A DNA stretch of 64,000 nucleotides. Origin: Dyadobacter alkalitolerans DSM 23607. GTDB taxonomy: Bacteria > Bacteroidota > Bacteroidia > Cytophagales > Spirosomataceae. Made by a program: the position numbers and the translations under genes. Below, one piece after another: positions 28,801-36,734 of the stretch (within the stretch, counting starts at the first letter, position 1; every line of letters starts with the position of its first letter). Location of the stretch: contig NZ_AUAS01000009.1 in the NCBI RefSeq assembly GCF_000428845.1, positions 62,001 to 126,000 of the forward strand. The letters run 5' to 3'. Below the pieces are notes generated by a model. That model saw only the letters and a program-made list of their open reading frames with translations, was not told the DNA's origin and searched no databases.

Positions 28801-29377
28801 TGGCGACATTCGCTATGCAGACATCAGCGGCCCGAATGGCACGCCCGATGGAAAAATCGATTCCAATGATGAAACCGTGATTGGTAACCCCGTCTACCCG
28901 TTCCTTACTTACGGCTTGAACGCCACTGCGAGCTGGAAGGGATTCGACGCCAACCTGTTTTTTCAGGGATCGTCCATGGCCGACCTCGACATTCGCCAGT
29001 TCCAGACCATTCCTTTCAATAACAACAACAGCAATTCCAGCTACGAATATTACGACAACCGCTGGACGCCCGAAACCCAGGATGCCCGTTACCCGCGCGC
29101 CAACCAGGCGCCTTACGCGAACAATACGCAGCTGGCTGATTTCTGGATGCAGAACACCAATCATATCCGTCTGAAGACAGCGATTATCGGTTATACACTG
29201 CCTGCCAGTTTGCTCAAAGCCATCAAAATTCAAAATGTTCGCGTGTATGCTTCCGGGCAGAATCTGTTCACAGCCAGCAAGATGAAGTTTATGGACCCGG
29301 AAGTGGGTGCAACTGATCGGGAGACGGCTTATCCGAATCAAAAAGTGTATGTGTTTGGCCTTAATGTGACATTCTGA
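25895..29377 (+). CDS. SusC-like TonB-dependent transporter with STN domain, PUL 2
   Basis: This 1160-residue outer-membrane transporter is about 100 residues longer than the other three SusC proteins here because of an N-terminal STN signalling domain (about 45-130, VTLELKNVILNEALIKIE to IAYRVKNNQILLSR). A carboxypeptidase-like domain (about 145-225), the segment DEVVVVGYGTQKKSTLTG, the plug and the barrel follow. The signal peptide has a long N-region before the core MTIYQLLCIGLCSAMAFAH. The STN domain transmits occupancy to the FecR-like anti-sigma factor encoded 83 bases upstream. SusD follows after 21 bases. Confidence 0.95.
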   Translation: MKKPFHPRHGLLLKIMQMTIYQLLCIGLCSAMAFAHKSPAQELLNKGVTLELKNVILNEALIKIENETKVKFAYSSNLVSLQHIVSIEARKEKLDAVLDRLLTPLAIAYRVKNNQILLSRSAKKATSLQTADEPTIAPVVADITVRGTVKTPETNEPLPGVSIILKGSQRGTTTDVSGNFQIDVPDGNAVLIFSFVGYLSQEVKVGNATDLKVDLILDTKALDEVVVVGYGTQKKSTLTGSIASVKGSEIAENPVPNISNSIAGRVAGVSMRPNGGQPGSDSPAIYIRGIGTTGNNRPLVVVDGIIRDNVNQIDPGSIETVTVLKDAAAVAPYGLGGANGVLLITTKKGATGAPTLTLSSYYGTQTPTYYPKLLSAQDYMRLKNEAYLNENPTGAQLPFATDLVENYINLNREDPDKYPISNTKELVNMNAPMQNYTLQLSGGSERIKYQTGLGFLKQNGMFDPVKYSRYSYNINITAEATKTTTVSLSLIGAVERVSSVDTAVSAANLFRNGFKYIPTRSLYYSNGLWGEFAGNSPVGILNAGYTKNNNSTLLTTIAIEQKLPFIKGLSVKGTFSYDPMTRTKKGYHKPFYYYTQDLNTTPYTYKREISTSEGGAAAFSWLAQQFIKTQTFTYQGYLNYQNTFGKHDFTGLLVAEARNNTYELFSARRNNFAVDVDELNMGSSNKNDFDNGGTSSTGSQIGYVYRVGYAYAGKYLLEASGRYDGHYYFAPGKRWGYFPAFSAGWVVSEEGFLKNSVSWVDNLKVRGSWGKSGNLAGTAFQYLTGYNLNGNAYAFGTGSMVQGAIVPNEANQNITWEISTKTDIGIEAAFWRGMLTLEADYFHEKRTGMLLPPAVSVPVEYGLALADENGGIMENNGFEVSAGTNHRLSNGLRLGLNANVSFAKNKMIKVYETAATRNNPNRSRTGRPLGTQFGYKTMGIFSTEDDTNDDGLINAADGYNITQFGTLRPGDIRYADISGPNGTPDGKIDSNDETVIGNPVYPFLTYGLNATASWKGFDANLFFQGSSMADLDIRQFQTIPFNNNNSNSSYEYYDNRWTPETQDARYPRANQAPYANNTQLADFWMQNTNHIRLKTAIIGYTLPASLLKAIKIQNVRVYASGQNLFTASKMKFMDPEVGATDRETAYPNQKVYVFGLNVTF

Positions 29378-29398
29378 TTTCAAAACACTGATAAAGAC

Positions 29399-31183
29399 AT
29401 GATGAAAAATATCAAACAAATCGTTTTGGCCGCTGCGCTCGGAATGTGCCTGACCACATCCTGTAAAGAGGATTTTCTGGAAAATCAGATCAAAAGCAGG
29501 CTTACCGACGATATCCAGTGGGCCTCCGAAGGCAATGCGGACCTTTTCCTGAATGACATCTACAGCGCGCTTTCCAACAAATGGAATTCGCCGGATAACC
29601 TGGATAATTTCACAGACGATAACGATGCCGGTTTTTACTGGAAATCGTATAGCTGGCGCCAGGGCATTGTGGACCCGGCCGTAAACCAGGGAACGCCCAT
29701 GGACCACGCCAATGCCAATGCAACGGATTATGCCTCCTGGGGAGCAGGTTTTACCAAAATCAGGAAATGCAATTTGTTCCTGCAAAAAATAACCGAAAAC
29801 GCAGCCAACTTTTCGGAGGCTTATATCAAGAAAAGGACGGATGAAGTGCGTTTCCTGCGGGCTTACTATTACAGCGAAATGTTCATGCACCTGGGTGGGC
29901 TTCCTATTATTACGGAGGTGCTGGACAGGAATGAAATGAGTGAGGAAGAGCTTTATAATGAGCGGAATACATTTGAAGAAACATTCAATTTTATTACCAC
30001 GGAACTGGATCAGATCGTTACTAACAAGCTGCTGCCGGCGAAATACAATGCAGGCGATGCCGATGCAGGACGCGCAACACTGGGCGCTGCGCTCGCATTG
30101 AAAGGCTGGCTGGAATTGTATGCAGCGAGTCCGGCATTCAACACGGCCACGCCGCCGTCGGGCGCAGATCCTAACAAGTTGATCGCCTTCGGTAACTTCG
30201 ACGCAAAACGTTGGGAGAAAGCTGCGGTGACCAATAAGAAGTTCATGGACACTTTTGGCGGCCAGTATGCATTATTCTCGGACGTTTCGGCGCTTTGGTG
30301 GGAAAAAAATGAATACAATTCCGAAATCATCTGGGACCGGCAGATCGTGCCCGTGATCATGGGCTCTAACTATGAACAATACGGCGGCCCGGTATGGATC
30401 GATGGCGTTTATTACACCTGGGGCAATTACTGTCCGACGCAGGAACTGGTCGACCAGTTTGCAATGGCCAACGGAAAACCCATTACCGACCCCACCTCCG
30501 GCTACGATCCGCAAAAGCCTTATGTGAATCGTGAAAAACGCTTTTACGACTTCATCGTCTATGACGGAGCGCCTTACAAGCAAGACTGGATGGCCAAAAC
30601 CGACACCATTTTCACCCGCATTGATAAAGTAAGGCCTTCCAAAAACCAGATCGATTTTGGAACGGATGACGTAGGCAACACAGGTTATTATTTCAAAAAG
30701 AAAATCAATCCGCTGAAACCGAGAGGAGGCGCACAGAGCGGTCAGAACTTCGTTTATTATCGCTACGCTGAAGTGCTGTTGAACTATGCGGAAGCGCGGA
30801 ACGAAGCGGCCGGGCCGGATGCATCTGTTTATGCGGCCATTAATGCGATCCGCAAAAGATCAAACCTGCCTGACCTGGCAGCCGGACTGACGAAGGAAAC
30901 CATGCGCCAGGCCATTCGCCGTGAGCGCCGTGTGGAGCTATGTTTCGAAACCAAACGATTCTACGACATTATTCGCTGGGTTATCGCTGAGGATGTGATG
31001 AACAAAGATTTCCACGGAATGAAAATCACCAACTCCTCACCGAATGATAACAAAGGAAAATGGGTTTATGAAGTGGTAGGATTGAACCATCCGCACGTTT
31101 TTACCAAGAAAATGTACATGAACCCCATCCCTCAGCCAGTAATCGATCAGAACAAAAAAATAAAGCAAAATCCTGGTTACTAG
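29399..31183 (+). CDS. SusD/RagB-like surface glycan-binding lipoprotein, PUL 2
   Basis: This 594-residue lipoprotein has lipobox TTSC near residue 22 followed by KEDFLENQ. SusD hallmarks are LRAYYYSEMFMHLGGLP, YYRYAEVLLNYAEARNEA, AINAIRKRSNLP and RRVELCFETKRFYDIIRW. It pairs with the preceding STN-SusC. No enzyme gene follows before the terminator at 31206, so PUL 2 in this window is only sigma, anti-sigma, SusC and SusD. Its hydrolases must be encoded elsewhere unless the CE15 gene on the opposite strand serves it. Confidence 0.95.
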   Translation: MMKNIKQIVLAAALGMCLTTSCKEDFLENQIKSRLTDDIQWASEGNADLFLNDIYSALSNKWNSPDNLDNFTDDNDAGFYWKSYSWRQGIVDPAVNQGTPMDHANANATDYASWGAGFTKIRKCNLFLQKITENAANFSEAYIKKRTDEVRFLRAYYYSEMFMHLGGLPIITEVLDRNEMSEEELYNERNTFEETFNFITTELDQIVTNKLLPAKYNAGDADAGRATLGAALALKGWLELYAASPAFNTATPPSGADPNKLIAFGNFDAKRWEKAAVTNKKFMDTFGGQYALFSDVSALWWEKNEYNSEIIWDRQIVPVIMGSNYEQYGGPVWIDGVYYTWGNYCPTQELVDQFAMANGKPITDPTSGYDPQKPYVNREKRFYDFIVYDGAPYKQDWMAKTDTIFTRIDKVRPSKNQIDFGTDDVGNTGYYFKKKINPLKPRGGAQSGQNFVYYRYAEVLLNYAEARNEAAGPDASVYAAINAIRKRSNLPDLAAGLTKETMRQAIRRERRVELCFETKRFYDIIRWVIAEDVMNKDFHGMKITNSSPNDNKGKWVYEVVGLNHPHVFTKKMYMNPIPQPVIDQNKKIKQNPGY

Positions 31184-31205
31184 CTGTTTATAGTTTGTTA
31201 ATGTT

Positions 31206-31242
31206 AGCCCGGTCTGCTGCGAAGCAGGCCGGGCTTTTTTTA
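31206..31242 (+). terminator. Rho-independent terminator of PUL 2
   Basis: A 12-bp stem (AGCCCGGTCTGC at 31206-31217 with GCAGGCCGGGCT at 31224-31235, one T-G wobble) closes a 6-base loop and runs into seven T residues. It begins 22 bases after the SusD stop. Confidence 0.9.
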
Positions 31243-31366
31243 TTTATCCTAAACAACATCGATAGCGAAAAAGTACAATTTAAACCTGCTGCTTTTTGTC
31301 ACCTTTGGATATTTTGGATTATAACACATTGTGTCAATTTAACACTTTCGTTTAATTTCGAACATT

Positions 31367-31374
31367 TACTTTTG
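31367..31374 (+). promoter_or_regulatory. Candidate -7 box for PUL 3
   Basis: TACTTTTG matches TAnnTTTG exactly. A weak TTTC at 31346-31349 is the only -33 candidate. Transcription would start near 31380, directly at the operator-like repeat. Confidence 0.45.
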
Positions 31375-31379
31375 CCCTG

Positions 31380-31405
31380 TGCAATCGTTCCCGGTAACGT
31401 GTGCA
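31380..31405. promoter_or_regulatory. LacI-type operator candidate at PUL 3 start site
   Basis: A 26-base inverted repeat is centred between 31392 and 31393. Its left half is TGCAATCGTTCCC and its right half GGTAACGTGTGCA; 10 of 13 positions are symmetric. It begins five bases after the candidate -7 box, a position where a bound repressor would block initiation. It shares its right half, bar one base, with the site at 858-883 upstream of GH28. Confidence 0.55.
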
Positions 31406-31530
31406 GAAATAAAATCGAAAATTATCTTGCTTACCAGATTCTGTATAAATAGACTTGAACAGGGTTTCTATTGTACTTTATCAATGGATAATCGAAGTTG
31501 TATTGAAATAGTTCTATTTTAAATCGTTCG

Positions 31531-34500
31531 ATGAATATGGCAAGGGCTTTTCTACTTTTTCTATTTCTTTTGGCCATGTCCTTTTGCGGAACTGCGCAGA
31601 ACCGCCAGTTGAAGGGCGTCGTGACCGATGCAGCTTCCAAAGAAGCCATGGCGGGCGTTTCCGTTCTTGTTGCAGGAACGACGCAGGGCACCACTACAGA
31701 CGGCGAAGGGAAATTTTCACTCAGCCTTCCGGCGGATGGGAAATCGATCATTATCAGCTATGTCGGTTTTATGAAACAAACCGTTGAGATCGGCAACCGG
31801 TCATTGGTGGAGGTGGCTTTGGAGCCGGACGTGAAGGCGCTGGAAGATGTGGTTGTGGTGGGGTATGGCGAGCAAAAGCGTTCGCATTTGACAGGCGCGG
31901 TGGCAACGGTGAGGATTAATGAGATCGATCAGCTGCCGGTTGGAGACATTTCGTCGGCGCTTGTCGGCAAATTGCCGGGTGTATCGGTTAGCGGCGGGTC
32001 GGCGCGGCCGGGAACGCCTGCTTCCATCGTGATCCGTAACCCTACCAAAGCCTCCAAAGACGGCGGCAGCAATTCGCCCCTCTACATTATAGATGATGTG
32101 ATCCGCACCGAGGCCGATTTCCAGCTGCTGGATGCCTCTGAAATAGAAAACCTCTCAATCCTGAAAGATGGGGCAGCGGCTGTTTATGGCGCTCGTGCCG
32201 CATTAGGCGTGGTGGTAGTGCGCACACGTCGCGGGAAAGCGGGCAAGCCGCAGGTGAATTATACCACTACATTCGGCGTATCCGAAGCCACGGACCGCTC
32301 CAAAATGATGAACGGCGTCCAGCTCGCCACTTACCTCAACGATTTCAATCGGACAAGAGGACTCGCAGCAACCGATCCCGAATTCTATTCACCCGACGAG
32401 CTCGAACATTTCAGAAACAACAACTACGATTGGTTTGATATGGCTTGGAAACCTTCCTTTAATACAAGGCATGCCATCAACATCAGCGGAGGAACGGAGC
32501 GGGCCACATTCTTTGCCGGCGCCACCTATTTTGCACAAAACGGAAACGTGGATAATATCAGTTACAAGAAATGGAATTTCCGAGCCAGCAGTGACGTCAA
32601 GATCACCAAGAATCTGAAAGTAGGATTGGGCGTGAGCGGAAATTTGTCTGATAACAAATTATTTTATCTCAAACAGGGCGGTGAAAATGTGGAGAAAGAC
32701 GTAACAAATCTTTTGAATACACCGCAATTCATCCCGCCTTATGTCAATGGTTTACCCGTTCTGCTTCCCGGCGGTTCTTCCACAACCGGTTTCCATTTTT
32801 TTGAAGCCCAAAAACTCAACAACTACACACGCGCCAGAAACGTGGTGCTGAATATCAATGCTTATCTGGAATACAATGTGCCGTTTGTTCAGGGCCTGAA
32901 AGTGCGCGGGGTTTACAACAAAAATCTGGGCAATGATTGGGGAAAACAATTTGGCACCTATTATAAGACTTACGGCTTTTCGATGGAAGGCGAAAACCGG
33001 CACATTTACGGAGGCACGCCTAATGCGCCCACGCGGCTCAATAATGGTGACCGCCTGAGATTCAACCCCGGTTACTCTGAATCCTATCAAATGAATGTAA
33101 ACCTGAGCTATGCACGCGATTTTGGCCGGCATTCCGTAAGCGCACTGGCGTTGGTGGAGCAGTCGGAGATTTACTCAGAAAGCATTGCCACATTCAAGGA
33201 AGGCATTTTTGAAGGCGGAAATGATTATTTAATGTCCGCACTGGGAGCCAAGGACATTGGCCCGAACACAGCGAATGAAAGCGGTGTGCTATCCTATGTA
33301 GGCAGGCTGAATTACAGTTTTGCAGAACGCTATTTGCTTGAAGTTTCCTTCCGCCGGGACGCGTCAACGAAATTTGCCCCCGAATATCGCTGGGGCACAT
33401 TCCCTCAGGTTTCGGCCGGCTGGGTGCTTTCCGAAGAAAATTTATTTAAAGAAAAACTCAGCTTCATCAACTTCCTGAAACTCCGCGCATCCATCGGATT
33501 CCTGGGCGGCGACCGCACGGCCAACTGGCAATGGTTGCAGCGTTATACGCCCCAGGCTTCCAATGGCGCAGTTTTCGGAGGGAACAGCGACCGCACGGTG
33601 GGGATCAAACTTGAAAAACTGCCCAACTACTTTGGCCGCTGGGATGATGTTACCAAAAAGAACATTGGTCTGGACGCATCCTTCCTGAACAGCAAGCTAA
33701 GCGCGGGCTTGGACTTTTACCACGATCACGGCTACAACCTGCTCACTACATTGTCCTCATCTGTTCCGCTAACCATCGGTTCGGTGATGCCTTCGGAAAA
33801 TTATGAGACCATTAACTCTTTCGGTTTCGAGTTTTCAACCGGTTGGAGCAGCAAGATTGGCAAGAGCATTGATTACAATGTAAATGCATTCCTCGCCTGG
33901 AACGACAACCGTAATGTGCTCGTGGATGTAGCGCCGGCGAATGTAGGAACCTGGCTGGACCCGACGGGCCGTTCGGGCGACCGCGGGATTATGGGTTACC
34001 AATATCTCGGCATGTTCCGCTCGCAGGACGAAGTGGATCGGTTCCTTGAACAAAACAATGGTTACACAATCTTTGGAAGAGCGCCGATGCCCGGCATGCT
34101 TTACTATAAGGATATCCGCGGCCCGCGCCAGACAGATGGCAGCTACGAAGCGCCCGACGGAAAAATCACCGAAGATGACATGGATTACCTGTCCAACAAA
34201 GAGAACAACCATTACAATTTTGGTCTGTCGTTGGGTTTCGGTTACAAAGGATTCAGGCTGGATGTTGTTACCGCAGGATCATTTGGCGGACAAGGCATTG
34301 TAGATGGCGACGCACGGAAAAAAGCAGCTGTAGACGTTTCCCGGCCTGTTTTCTGGGCTGACCATTACACACCCGAAAACCCGAATGCAGCCTATCCTGA
34401 CCCCTATTACGACGACACTTATTCGGTGGCATCATCATTCTGGTTCCGCGACGCATTTGTGTTCCGCATGCGCAGTATGAATGTGTCTTACAGTTTGAAT

Positions 34501-34665
34501 CAAAATGTTTCCAAAAAACTGGGCGTGAGCGGCCTCAAACTGATCGGCGTGGCCATGAACCCGTTCAATTTCTACAATCCATACGATTACAAAGGCTCGG
34601 TAGGCGCTTATAATGTGTATCCGCTGATGAAAACTTGGTCATTGGGACTAAATCTTACACTTTAA
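31531..34665 (+). CDS. SusC-like TonB-dependent transporter, PUL 3
   Basis: This 1044-residue transporter has a clean signal peptide (about 1-22, LFLFLLAMSFCGTAQ). A carboxypeptidase-like domain (about 27-103, LKGVVTDAASKEAMAGVSVLV to ISYVGF) is followed by the conserved DVVVVGYGEQKRSHLTGA, the plug (about 125-235, SAALVGKLPGVSVSGG, AAVYGARAALGVVVVRT) and the barrel. It is the first gene of the largest enzyme-rich locus in the window. The upstream LacI-type site suggests repression rather than the HTCS or ECF control seen for PULs 1 and 2. SusD begins 12 bases after its stop. Confidence 0.95.
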   Translation: MNMARAFLLFLFLLAMSFCGTAQNRQLKGVVTDAASKEAMAGVSVLVAGTTQGTTTDGEGKFSLSLPADGKSIIISYVGFMKQTVEIGNRSLVEVALEPDVKALEDVVVVGYGEQKRSHLTGAVATVRINEIDQLPVGDISSALVGKLPGVSVSGGSARPGTPASIVIRNPTKASKDGGSNSPLYIIDDVIRTEADFQLLDASEIENLSILKDGAAAVYGARAALGVVVVRTRRGKAGKPQVNYTTTFGVSEATDRSKMMNGVQLATYLNDFNRTRGLAATDPEFYSPDELEHFRNNNYDWFDMAWKPSFNTRHAINISGGTERATFFAGATYFAQNGNVDNISYKKWNFRASSDVKITKNLKVGLGVSGNLSDNKLFYLKQGGENVEKDVTNLLNTPQFIPPYVNGLPVLLPGGSSTTGFHFFEAQKLNNYTRARNVVLNINAYLEYNVPFVQGLKVRGVYNKNLGNDWGKQFGTYYKTYGFSMEGENRHIYGGTPNAPTRLNNGDRLRFNPGYSESYQMNVNLSYARDFGRHSVSALALVEQSEIYSESIATFKEGIFEGGNDYLMSALGAKDIGPNTANESGVLSYVGRLNYSFAERYLLEVSFRRDASTKFAPEYRWGTFPQVSAGWVLSEENLFKEKLSFINFLKLRASIGFLGGDRTANWQWLQRYTPQASNGAVFGGNSDRTVGIKLEKLPNYFGRWDDVTKKNIGLDASFLNSKLSAGLDFYHDHGYNLLTTLSSSVPLTIGSVMPSENYETINSFGFEFSTGWSSKIGKSIDYNVNAFLAWNDNRNVLVDVAPANVGTWLDPTGRSGDRGIMGYQYLGMFRSQDEVDRFLEQNNGYTIFGRAPMPGMLYYKDIRGPRQTDGSYEAPDGKITEDDMDYLSNKENNHYNFGLSLGFGYKGFRLDVVTAGSFGGQGIVDGDARKKAAVDVSRPVFWADHYTPENPNAAYPDPYYDDTYSVASSFWFRDAFVFRMRSMNVSYSLNQNVSKKLGVSGLKLIGVAMNPFNFYNPYDYKGSVGAYNVYPLMKTWSLGLNLTL

Positions 34666-34676
34666 AACGGACTGAA

Positions 34677-36431
34677 ATGAAACCGCAACATATTCTTTTA
34701 CTGGCAGCTGTTTTACTGACTTCGGGCTGCGAAAAAGTGCTTGACAAAACGGACCTTTCGGCATTCAATGAGGAGCAGGTTTTCAACGATACACTGCTGG
34801 CCAGGGGCTATGTGGATTATGTATATGACCAAAACCTGCCCGTATGGCCAACGGGTGATTTCCTGAAAGCGACAGACGAGATTTCCGGCGAAACGCGATT
34901 TTTTGAAGGGACCGTCCAGGTGAACACCGTCGCTGATTTCGGGACTTCTGTAAATGCCACAAACAATTATGGAAAGATCCGTTCTATCAATCAGTTTTTA
35001 GCCAAAATGCCTGCAAGCGCACTCAGTGAGGGCTATAAGAAGCAATTAATGGGTCAGGTTACATTTTTCCGTGCTTACCGCTACTTTGATCTTGTGCAAC
35101 TTTACGGCGGCGTGCCGCTGGTGCTGGAACCGCTCGGCGCGATCGGTGAGGAGGAGAAAGAGCAGGCCGCTATTCCAAGAAGCAGCACGTCGGAAAGCAT
35201 TCAGCAAATTGTAACGGACCTTAATTTCAGCATCGAAAACCTCCCAGGCAAATGGAACGATTCCAACGACTGGGGCCGGATCACGAGTGGAGCAGCCGCT
35301 GGTTTCAAGGGCCGGATTTTACTCCATTACGCAAGTCCGCAATTCAATCCAAACGACCTGCCGGAACGCTGGCAGGCAGCTTATGATGCTAATAAACAGG
35401 CCATTGATCTGTTGAAAGCAAATGGTTTTGGGTTACACCAAAGTTTCAAAGACCTGTGGTTTACGGAGGCTAACAACCCGGAGGCTGTGTGGGTTACAAG
35501 CTATAACAATAAAGTAGGGGACCAGATCAATAAAAATCAAACCTGGGACAACAATACGCGGCCTTCCTACCTGGGAACAGGAAGCGGCTCCAACCAGCCG
35601 ACCTGGGAAATAGCGCAGGCTTTTCCAATGAAGAATGGTAAGAACATTGAAGAAAAAGGCTCAGGCTACGATCCAAAGCTGTTTTACAAAAACCGCGACC
35701 CAAGATTTGACAACACCATTGCCTACAACGGCGCCAGCTGGCACATTAACGGCAACACGAATTACAGGTTATGGACCTATTTTGTAAACAACAAAACCGT
35801 TGAGCAAAAAGCCACCGTAACCGGCTTCTACGTCCGCAAAGCCATTGACCCAAACCTGCCCACCGGCGCAGTCGCCAACAGCGGAACCGACTGGATAGAA
35901 ATGCGTTACGCCGAAGTAATGCTCAATCTCGCCGAAGCCGCCTGCGGCATCAACAAGCTGGACGAAGCCTACACACAACTGAAAGCAATCCGCCAAAGAG
36001 CCGGCATCGACCCGGGAGCAGACGGTTTCCATGGGCTGAACCCAAAAATGACCCGCGCGCAAATGTTCCAGGCCATCCTGCACGAACGACAAATAGAGCT
36101 AGCCTTCGAAGGCAAACGCTTCTGGGACCTCCGACGCTGGAAACAATTCGAAACCAAACTAAACGGAAAACGCAGAACCGGCATAACCATCAACCTGAAA
36201 ACATCTGCCATATCACCCGAAGACTTCGCCGCCCGCCGAGACGGCATGAGCCTGGACTCAGTCTACCGCAACTACATGGAAATAGTCCCCAAAGACCTGG
36301 ACACTAAATACACAATCAACTGGTTACCCGAATACTACTTCTTCGCCATCCCCAGCACAGCGTTGACTAATAATGCTAGGCTCGAACAGAATATCGGGTG
36401 GCCTTCGGGGACGTTTGATCCGTTGAAGTAG
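34677..36431 (+). CDS. SusD/RagB-like surface glycan-binding lipoprotein, PUL 3
   Basis: This 584-residue protein starts at ATG 34677, giving a compact lipoprotein signal (KPQHILLLAAVLLTSGC). A frame extending upstream to 34635 overlaps SusC and would bury the signal, so it is rejected. SusD hallmarks include FFRAYRYFDLVQLYGGVPLVLEPL, MRYAEVMLNLAEAACG, QLKAIRQRAG and ERQIELAFEGKRFWDLRRW. The last 600 bases are strongly C-rich over G on the coding strand and use many C- and A-ending codons, unlike the next gene downstream. The stop is followed by the repeat cluster 36462-36686. Confidence 0.95.
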   Translation: MKPQHILLLAAVLLTSGCEKVLDKTDLSAFNEEQVFNDTLLARGYVDYVYDQNLPVWPTGDFLKATDEISGETRFFEGTVQVNTVADFGTSVNATNNYGKIRSINQFLAKMPASALSEGYKKQLMGQVTFFRAYRYFDLVQLYGGVPLVLEPLGAIGEEEKEQAAIPRSSTSESIQQIVTDLNFSIENLPGKWNDSNDWGRITSGAAAGFKGRILLHYASPQFNPNDLPERWQAAYDANKQAIDLLKANGFGLHQSFKDLWFTEANNPEAVWVTSYNNKVGDQINKNQTWDNNTRPSYLGTGSGSNQPTWEIAQAFPMKNGKNIEEKGSGYDPKLFYKNRDPRFDNTIAYNGASWHINGNTNYRLWTYFVNNKTVEQKATVTGFYVRKAIDPNLPTGAVANSGTDWIEMRYAEVMLNLAEAACGINKLDEAYTQLKAIRQRAGIDPGADGFHGLNPKMTRAQMFQAILHERQIELAFEGKRFWDLRRWKQFETKLNGKRRTGITINLKTSAISPEDFAARRDGMSLDSVYRNYMEIVPKDLDTKYTINWLPEYYFFAIPSTALTNNARLEQNIGWPSGTFDPLK

Positions 36432-36461
36432 TAAGGGTCGGGCGGCTGGTAGGTGAGCGGT

Positions 36462-36486
36462 CTTCGGCTCCGCTCAGACTGACAGG
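36462..36486 (+). repeat. Repeat unit A, short form, forward
   Basis: The 25-base unit begins CTTCGGCTCCGCTCAGACTG and ends ACAGG. It is related to R1/R2 at 12295-12380 but has ACTGACAGG in place of GGTGACAGG at its end. Confidence 0.8.
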
Positions 36487-36533
36487 GCGAGGTGGTGGAT
36501 TGTGACGAGGCGGTGGGCTGGTAGGTGGGCGGT

Positions 36534-36574
36534 CTTCGGCCGCACCGGCGGCCCGGTCCGCTCAGACTGACAGG
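36534..36574 (+). repeat. Repeat unit A', long form, forward
   Basis: This is the same unit as at 36462 but with 16 extra bases, CGCACCGGCGGCCCGG (36541-36556), inserted after CTTCGGC. The insert creates an internal hairpin GGCCGC-ACCG-GCGGCC. Flanking GGTAGGTG/GGGCGGT sequence is shared with the preceding unit, so the duplicated block is larger than the core. Confidence 0.8.
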
Positions 36575-36595
36575 GCGTATTGACGAGTTACTAGT

Positions 36596-36620
36596 CCTGT
36601 CACACTGAGCGGAGCCGAAG
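36596..36620 (-). repeat. Repeat unit B1, short form, inverted
   Basis: CCTGTCACACTGAGCGGAGC followed by CGAAG is the reverse complement of unit A except for two adjacent bases, so it can pair with A as a long stem. Confidence 0.8.
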
Positions 36621-36645
36621 TGAAGGCACAACGACAAAGACCAAG

Positions 36646-36686
36646 CCTGTCACACTGAGCGGACCGGGCCGCCGATGCGGCCGAAG
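36646..36686 (-). repeat. Repeat unit B2, long form, inverted
   Basis: This is the inverted copy of the long form A', including the 16-base GC-rich insert with one changed base (GATGCGG against the complement of CGCACCGG). The cluster therefore reads short forward, long forward, short inverted, long inverted. Confidence 0.8.
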
Positions 36687-36734
36687 TGCAAGCACAACGT
36701 CAACAAACAACTGAAAAGCAAACCAACAACAAAC

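Larger units (their letters stand above)
31184..31530 (+). other. Control region between PUL 2 and PUL 3
   Basis: This 347-base gap contains, in order, the PUL 2 terminator (31206-31242), a candidate -7 box (31367-31374), a LacI-type operator candidate (31380-31405) and an AT-rich leader of about 125 bases to the SusC start. An 85-codon plus-strand frame at 31195-31452 spans these sites and has no protein-like features, so it is not called. Confidence 0.6.
36432..36734. other. Repeat-filled gap between SusD and pectate lyase
   Basis: This 303-base gap holds four units of the dispersed repeat (two forward, two inverted) and a short A/C-rich leader before the PL1 start. A TTG-started extension of the PL1 frame to 36675 would run through the last repeat arm and is not accepted. 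No promoter motif is convincing. Confidence 0.65.

Noticed and set aside
31195..31452. 85-codon plus-strand frame after the PUL 2 SusD
   Set aside because: It spans the terminator, the -7 box and the operator and has no protein-like pattern.
36448..36690. Possible CRISPR array from the repeated units
   Set aside because: Units occur in both orientations, spacing is irregular, lengths vary and no cas gene is present.
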